Positions 8,214 through 11,636 of a stretch of DNA of 11,636 nucleotides are shown here, piece after piece (position 1 is the stretch's first letter; each line of letters opens with the position of its first letter). The notes below the pieces were generated by a model. That model did no database searches and was not told where the DNA came from. It saw only the letters and a program-made list of their open reading frames with translations. This DNA comes from a bacterium (lineage in GTDB: Bacteria; Patescibacteriota; Saccharimonadia; Saccharimonadales; UBA4665): the NCBI GenBank assembly GCA_021846765.1, contig JAJZWH010000026.1:1-11636 (forward strand), read 5' to 3'. The position numbers were made by a program, and so were the translations under genes.

Positions 8214-8595
8214 TCTGAGATTTTAGAGCATAGTCTAAGCCGTTATCATTTGTGACCAATCTGTAAATTGATGATATTTTGAGGATGTAAACTATTTCAC
8301 CTTTTTTTATGTAGATTCCGCACAGGAACAGTAGTTCTAAGCAAAGCTTTTGATTTTCTGGTGTAGATTCCCGCCACTTTGTCTTCAGGTCATTGATATA
8401 GCTAGCTGCGAATTGCATAAACTCTAACTGGTCTGCTCGTGAGTGCTCTTGTAGCTTAGTGGTTTTCGATTCAACTGATTTTATTTCAGCTTCCTTATCG
8501 TCGATACGAGCTTCAATATGCTGAGCAAATCGTTTGTTAGTGGCTAAACTATCAATGAGTGGTCCTAATTTATCTTTAAGGGCTACAATTTGATT
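8161..8595 (-). pseudogene. C-terminal remnant of a large serine recombinase, running into tRNA-Leu
   Basis: The minus-strand frame is open from just after a TAA at 8598-8596 to a TGA at 8163-8161, about 144 codons. The first half is a charged helical stretch (IEARIDDKEAEIKSVESK, then TTKLQEH), like the coiled coil of large serine recombinases. It is followed by KTKWRESTPENQKLCLELLF, then CGIYIKKGEIVYILKISSIYRL. This matches the usual C-terminal pattern of CPR recombinases (QLLFPxGI, then VYTPEISPxYRL), with the P of both motifs replaced. The N-terminal resolvase catalytic domain, the Ser nucleophile and the zinc-ribbon part are missing, and I could not recover them in the ~240 bp upstream. 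The last ~17 codons (VPEEGIEPSF and onward) are antisense tRNA-Leu sequence, and the stop lies in the anticodon loop. An ATG at 8418 could start an 85-codon ORF but is unlikely to be a real start. Confidence 0.72.
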
Positions 8596-8841
8596 TTATA
8601 GTCTAAATAAAATGCGTAGAATCAACGATACTGTCTTTCTGTGTCAAGCGCAGGAATGTGAGTTAGAACTGAGCTATGGAGCTTAAATGCGAAGTAATAA
8701 TGCTAGTGAATATAGTTTTTCTAGATAAGACTCCCTATGCCATTAGTTAGTTTACCCTAAAACCTAAATAATGGGGTAATTTCTAATATACGAGGTATAA
8801 TGTTTATGCTAAAGTTAGTTTACTATAAAGGATAAGAGTAC
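8596..8841. other. Spacer between recombinase remnant and pilin-like gene
   Basis: This 246-bp stretch has no convincing gene. On the minus strand it is interrupted by stops in all frames and may be decayed recombinase sequence, but I found no recognisable motif. An 11-bp direct repeat, AGTTAGTTTAC, occurs at 8745-8755 and 8813-8823. The promoter of the pilin-like gene lies between the copies, and TTACCC/GGGTAA form a weak inverted pair at about 8752-8779. Confidence 0.5.
8796..8801 (+). promoter_or_regulatory. -10 box for the pilin-like gene
   Basis: A perfect TATAAT lies 40 bp before the ATG at 8842, giving a leader of about 33 nt that carries an AAGGA ribosome binding site (8828-8832). 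The -35 region is not well conserved. A second, weaker TATAAA lies at 8824-8829. Confidence 0.45.
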
Positions 8842-9705
8842 ATGAAAAAGTTAAAAGTTGATAATTTAGGATTCAGTGCTATTGAAGCGATTCTAGTAAT
8901 AGTTATTGTAGTGTTAATTGGTACTGTAGGTTGGTTAGTTTACAAAAACCATAATAAGACCACTAAAGCAGCAATAACTACTATGTCATCTTCACGACCA
9001 ACTACTGCAACATCAACCAAAACAACCATGACTACTCCAGCAACTACTTTTACAAGTGGACCACAAAGAGGTTGGGAGACTTACACTAATAATACTGTAG
9101 GGTTTTCAATATCTTACCCCAATTTTATATATGCTGATAACGGGTGTGCTAGTTCGAGTACGATAAGTAGTGGTATTGTACCGTCAACATTCATACAAGA
9201 CGGTGTTAATTTTTATATAGCAGCTAAAAACTCATACAGATTTACTCTAACACAGGGAGCAAATCAAACATATAATTCTAGTGATTGTACGGAAGTTCCA
9301 ACTACTGCAACTACTATCCAAGCAGACAATAATTCGATAAGTAATAATGCTCAGTACAGCTACTCAGTTGAGAACTTACATTTTGTAGCAGAAAAAGTAA
9401 CTAGTAGGAGTGATATACAAACAGTTCTACAGAACTATTGGAACGATAACACCATTACCATAAGTGGATGGAAGAATAACTCATCTGGTAATTATGAAGT
9501 GCCAACTGCTATAAATTGCTCACAGTCAGAAGAAAGTAACCAAAATTGTGGTCCTCAAGGTTCTAACTATGATTTACGTTACTATCCAACGCAAAAAGTT
9601 ATGTTTTACTACGTTTACGGACAAGCAGCGCATATTATTCTAACGCACAACACCGTAGCAGACTCACAAATAATAAATAGTTTTACCGTACTAAATAATA
9701 CTTAA
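8842..9705 (+). CDS. Type IV pilin-like secreted protein with Thr/Ser-rich stalk
   Basis: This 287-residue protein has a classic type III (prepilin) signal: a basic leader, then G10|FSAIE with Glu at mature position 5, and a hydrophobic helix (about 16-35). A prepilin peptidase would cut after Gly10. Residues 40-73 are a Thr/Ser-rich flexible stalk. The globular part (about 74-287) starts with YTNNTVGFSISYP, a pattern seen in PsbP-like and other small lipoprotein or surface domains, and has four cysteines (102, 149, 226, 236) that could form disulfides outside the cell. An AAGGA lies 9 nt before the ATG. No pilus assembly genes (PilB/C/D) are in the window, so it is an orphan. It sits between the recombinase remnant and a gene-poor stretch, so it may be element cargo. 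Family-level function is inferred; the globular domain is not identified. Confidence 0.8.
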   Translation: MKKLKVDNLGFSAIEAILVIVIVVLIGTVGWLVYKNHNKTTKAAITTMSSSRPTTATSTKTTMTTPATTFTSGPQRGWETYTNNTVGFSISYPNFIYADNGCASSSTISSGIVPSTFIQDGVNFYIAAKNSYRFTLTQGANQTYNSSDCTEVPTTATTIQADNNSISNNAQYSYSVENLHFVAEKVTSRSDIQTVLQNYWNDNTITISGWKNNSSGNYEVPTAINCSQSEESNQNCGPQGSNYDLRYYPTQKVMFYYVYGQAAHIILTHNTVADSQIINSFTVLNNT

Positions 9706-9715
9706 TAATACCTAG

Positions 9716-9761
9716 CTTAAATAATTCAAGCTAACTAATATTTATTTAAGGTTTTGATTTT
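9716..9761 (+). terminator. AU-rich hairpin downstream of the pilin-like gene
   Basis: CTTAAATAA (9716-9724) and TTATTTAAG (9742-9750) form a perfect 9-bp stem with a 17-nt loop, beginning 11 nt after the stop codon and followed by GTTTTGATTTT. An alternative stem, TAGCTT/AAGCTA (9713-9718 with 9728-9733), competes with it. The stem is poor in G+C, so termination strength is doubtful. Confidence 0.35.
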
Positions 9762-10090
9762 CCTCTATCAGTATTTTTCAGATTGTCATGATGTCGTGAT
9801 AACGTAACATTTTACCGTCGGCGGGAACAATTAATACTCATTTTATGTATGGTGTTATAAAGGTCTCTACTAACCTAATTATATCTATTGGTGCTAATAC
9901 CTAGTTTGTTTCTACTGAACTCACAACCGAATGCTGATTACCGACTATTCAATTCATCTATAATTCAATGTAAACTTTTTTCGTCCACTGGCACCAAAAT
10001 TCATTAGTTTTTTAATCTTATTTTTTCTATCAATATATTTATCCTTGCAAGCGTAAGCGTTAAGGTATAAATTAATAATTATTGACTAAA

Positions 10091-10110
10091 AGTTAAAGAT
10101 ATCTTTAACT
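10091..10110. promoter_or_regulatory. Perfect 20-bp palindrome upstream of the 2H-like gene
   Basis: AGTTAAAGAT is followed directly by its exact reverse complement ATCTTTAACT, with no spacer, 16 bp before the GTG at 10127. A TTGACT (10082-10087) just upstream could serve as a -35, placing the palindrome over the promoter, where a dimeric repressor could bind. A short CTTAA/TTAAG pair (10112-10126) follows it. Confidence 0.45.
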
Positions 10111-10126
10111 GCTTAAGAGATTTAAG

Positions 10127-10729
10127 GTGAGAAAGCCTAGTCCAAACAAAAAAGCCAGAATAAATCAACGATCTTTTGAATATAAAAGGGCAAATGAACG
10201 TGGCGTATTTGCAGTTAGACGGCTATTATCTCCTCAGAGCTATGATAGTATCCGACAAACTACTGATCTGCTGAATAATGAATTAAAAAATATAGGCCGA
10301 ACTTTTGAAGTAGAAACTATAGGTGTGACAATTGTTGGTTTTTCTCGTTTTTTTCGCAAGCATATGTTAAATGGGCCCGCCACTTCACTAATAACAGAAA
10401 ATATTGCTTCGGCTAAATACCCTATAGAAGTTGTTTTAGGTAGATTAGGCGTTTATGGACCTGATTCAAGAGCCAAGTTAGCTGTTTCAATAGAAAGCCC
10501 CGAATTAGTTCATGAGGAACTGGCGTATCGAAAAGCTTATGAGGATAGGGGCTATTCTCTAAATAATCGTTGGACATACCAACCTCATTGTAGTTTGGCT
10601 TTAATAGCTTCAGATTATGTTGAGCATTTTAATGATCCGAGAAGCATATCTAGACTAAATAAACTAACTGGATTAGGTAAAATGATTGAACAATCGATAG
10701 TTTTAGAGCCAGTGAGGGTTAATACTTAG
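10127..10729 (+). CDS. 2H phosphoesterase (2'-5' RNA ligase/LigT)-like protein, one HxT/S motif only
   Basis: This 200-residue soluble protein begins with a basic N-terminus (RKPSPNKKARINQR). The best clue is YQPHCSLALI (151-160), the usual second motif of the 2H superfamily (PHxTLA), with His154 and Ser156. A strand-loop pattern before it (RLGVYGPDSRAKLAVSIESP, then a helix with LVHEELAYRK) also fits the fold. The first HxT motif would fall near GVTIVGF (66-72), where Gly replaces His, so the catalytic pair is incomplete; family members with both His residues are cyclic phosphodiesterases or RNA-end enzymes. The start is GTG at 10127 with only a weak AAGAG upstream; no better one is seen. 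Its TAG overlaps the TAA of the convergent next gene by three bases. The call rests on motif recognition and is moderate. Confidence 0.6.
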   Translation: MRKPSPNKKARINQRSFEYKRANERGVFAVRRLLSPQSYDSIRQTTDLLNNELKNIGRTFEVETIGVTIVGFSRFFRKHMLNGPATSLITENIASAKYPIEVVLGRLGVYGPDSRAKLAVSIESPELVHEELAYRKAYEDRGYSLNNRWTYQPHCSLALIASDYVEHFNDPRSISRLNKLTGLGKMIEQSIVLEPVRVNT

Positions 10730-11520
10730 TTATTGAGCAAATAATATATACCACAAGTCATTGCAGCAAAAGCTTTATCTGGTTGTTGTAGACGCCAGAC
10801 CGTAGATGCAGTAGCAACTTCCAGTAGATGGACATTGTTTTTGTTAATAGTTGAATAAACTTGCCCGTCATAGGTTAGTATTATTTGATCTAGATGAGTG
10901 GTAACTATGGTTAATGGATAACCAGAACTTAGAGAGTGCATTAAATCGGCAATTTGATAAAGATTCATTGTTGATTTTAAAGCTGTTGGGTAGCGTATTG
11001 CCGTTAGTAAATGTTGCAATTGATTGAACTCAAGCGCCAAAGTTAATGGTTGATCGTTGAATAGCCCCAATGGGTTGTTTATTAGAAAATCTAGGCTGTC
11101 GCCCATTAGAGTAAGTGGTTTTTTATTTTGACTGATAAATTGTTCTAACAATATAGATATTTCACTGTTGTGGCTTAAATCGCCACTAATAATTGTATTA
11201 TCTGACCATGAGGCTAAATCGATCCATTCGGCTAGGCTTTTTAAGCTAAAACTACCGCTTTTATTAGCTGGGCCAAATTCACATTCTGGCCAGATTGGGC
11301 TAATTGTTTTTGCTAAACTGTTCGGTAAAAGTATTCTAATTGCTCCAACTCCAGCTTTAGTTGCAGCGTTATAGACGTTTGATGCGGAAGTAAATTTATG
11401 TAAATTGCCTCCGACAATAGCTAATTTACCGGCCATTGATTTATGTTCAGGTTGACTCCAGAGAATATCCGGATAAAGAGGCTGATCGTTAATCTGTTGA
11501 TGCCAAAATATATTGTCCAT
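10726..11520 (-). CDS. NAD(P)H-hydrate dehydratase-like protein (ribokinase fold), active site degenerate
   Basis: The 264-residue protein aligns by eye with the NnrD/CARKD family, which repairs hydrated NAD(P)H. AGKLAIVGGNLHKF (30-43) replaces the family's G-x-x-LVVGGS segment, followed by a helix with NAATKAGVGAIRILLP (51-66). LTLMGDSLDFL (136-146) corresponds to the vlDADAL strand, and VTTHLDQIILTYDGQVY (206-222) to the LKG-T-x-I-x-x-DG strand. The GLG pocket is replaced by ISGDLSHNSE (111-120), and the C-terminal GxGD motif with the catalytic Asp is missing (EVATASTVW, 234-242). It may therefore be inactive or have changed function. The ATG at 11520 lies inside the end of the upstream gene (32-bp overlap), suggesting translational coupling. 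A fused epimerase (NnrE) domain is absent. Confidence 0.65.
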   Translation of the reverse strand: MDNIFWHQQINDQPLYPDILWSQPEHKSMAGKLAIVGGNLHKFTSASNVYNAATKAGVGAIRILLPNSLAKTISPIWPECEFGPANKSGSFSLKSLAEWIDLASWSDNTIISGDLSHNSEISILLEQFISQNKKPLTLMGDSLDFLINNPLGLFNDQPLTLALEFNQLQHLLTAIRYPTALKSTMNLYQIADLMHSLSSGYPLTIVTTHLDQIILTYDGQVYSTINKNNVHLLEVATASTVWRLQQPDKAFAAMTCGIYYLLNN

Positions 11521-11636
11521 CTTTATGGATTAGTCGATAGACGACGTTTTTCCTTTCGATAATTATATTCCATTTGTTATTTAAGGCATGATCATATAAT
11601 TCTTTTGAAGGATTAAAAGCTATTGCTCGGTAACTA
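11489..11636 (-). CDS. C-terminal end of an unidentified protein, truncated by window edge
   Basis: A minus-strand frame enters from the right edge (first whole codon at 11635) and runs 48 residues to a TAA at 11491-11489, ending in YRLIHKDGQYILASTD. Its composition is protein-like (charged, with alternating beta-type residues) and it has no internal stop. It overlaps the start of the NAD(P)H-hydrate dehydratase-like gene by 32 bp in another frame, a typical operon junction in compact genomes. Too little is visible to name a family. Confidence 0.55.
   Translation of the reverse strand, partial: SYRAIAFNPSKELYDHALNNKWNIIIERKNVVYRLIHKDGQYILASTD

Larger units (their letters stand above)
9706..10126. 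other. 421-bp gene-poor stretch with small repeats
   Basis: I see no credible CDS on either strand: every frame is broken by frequent stops. Contents are the AU-rich hairpin next to the pilin-like gene, a tandem pair TGTCATGA/TGTCGTGA (9784-9799), and a GC-richer island around 9814-9828. A GGCACCA (9990-9996) matches the end of the tRNA-Leu gene, T-rich runs lie at about 10008-10027, and AAGCGT is doubled near 10050. A perfect palindrome (10091-10110) lies just before the next gene. It may be decayed element DNA plus the regulatory region of the 10127 gene. I could not recognise an RNA gene in it. Confidence 0.5.

Noticed and set aside
8161..8418. An 85-codon ORF starting at ATG 8418 as a real small protein
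   Set aside because: The same frame extends 59 codons further upstream with recombinase-like coiled coil, and the C-terminus is antisense tRNA; the ATG is internal to the remnant.
8596..8841. Upstream catalytic part of the recombinase with frameshifts
   Set aside because: All minus-strand frames have many stops and no resolvase or zinc-ribbon motif could be recognised.
10039..10066. Doubled AAGCGT as an origin iteron or CRISPR-like repeat
   Set aside because: Only two adjacent 6-mers, with no further copies or spacers.
9706..10126. A structured non-coding RNA (tmRNA, RNase P, 6S or riboswitch)
   Set aside because: No known conserved core or long GC-containing stems were seen; only weak AT-rich pairings.
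11168..11374. 68-codon plus-strand ORF
   Set aside because: Antisense to the NAD(P)H-hydrate dehydratase-like gene, which has clear family motifs.

Overview
The window is AT-rich, densely packed and read with the standard bacterial code (no in-frame TGA is needed as a sense codon in any gene). Several features suggest a member of the Candidate Phyla Radiation/Patescibacteria, most probably Candidatus Saccharibacteria (TM7). These are a PEGA-propeller membrane protein, a sortase with a long cytoplasmic N-terminus, an orphan G|FxxxE pilin-like protein, a DUF3048 protein beside gltX, a serine-recombinase tail next to a tRNA, and very short or overlapping gene junctions. The taxonomic call is from recognised family style and was not confirmed by a search.

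Region 1 (1-5181, minus strand) is a co-directional block, read from right to left. It holds a membrane protein with a DUF4367-like outer domain, glutamyl-tRNA synthetase (gltX), a membrane-anchored DUF3048 protein, and a PAS-containing membrane histidine kinase cut off by the left edge. Gaps are 38, 35 and 19 bp, so at least part of the block may be one transcript, although some starts also carry their own -10-like boxes.

Region 2 (5182-8127) is an envelope region. A divergent 85-163 bp spacer leads to a plus-strand PEGA/beta-propeller protein. This converges, with no intervening base, on a minus-strand sortase carrying the His/Cys/Arg catalytic set. With region 1 it forms a cluster of surface and envelope genes around one housekeeping gene.

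Region 3 (8128-10126) is the only clearly accessory part. A complete tRNA-Leu(CAA) is followed directly by the antisense C-terminal remnant of a large serine recombinase, whose reading frame runs into the tRNA and stops in its anticodon loop. Beyond it lie a spacer with a good promoter, a type IV pilin-like secreted protein with a Thr/Ser-rich stalk, and about 420 bp without a gene that carries several small repeats. This looks like the decayed scar of an element integrated at the tRNA, possibly with the pilin-like gene as cargo.

Region 4 (10127-11636) holds a 2H-phosphoesterase-like protein preceded by a perfect 20-bp palindrome. Its stop codon overlaps that of a convergent, degenerate NAD(P)H-hydrate dehydratase-like protein. 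The start of the latter overlaps the end of an unidentified gene that runs off the right edge.

I did not find a clearly new defence or mobile system. The best candidates for follow-up are the recombinase/tRNA scar, the palindrome, the sortase carrying its own sorting-signal-like tail, and the two apparently active-site-deficient enzymes.
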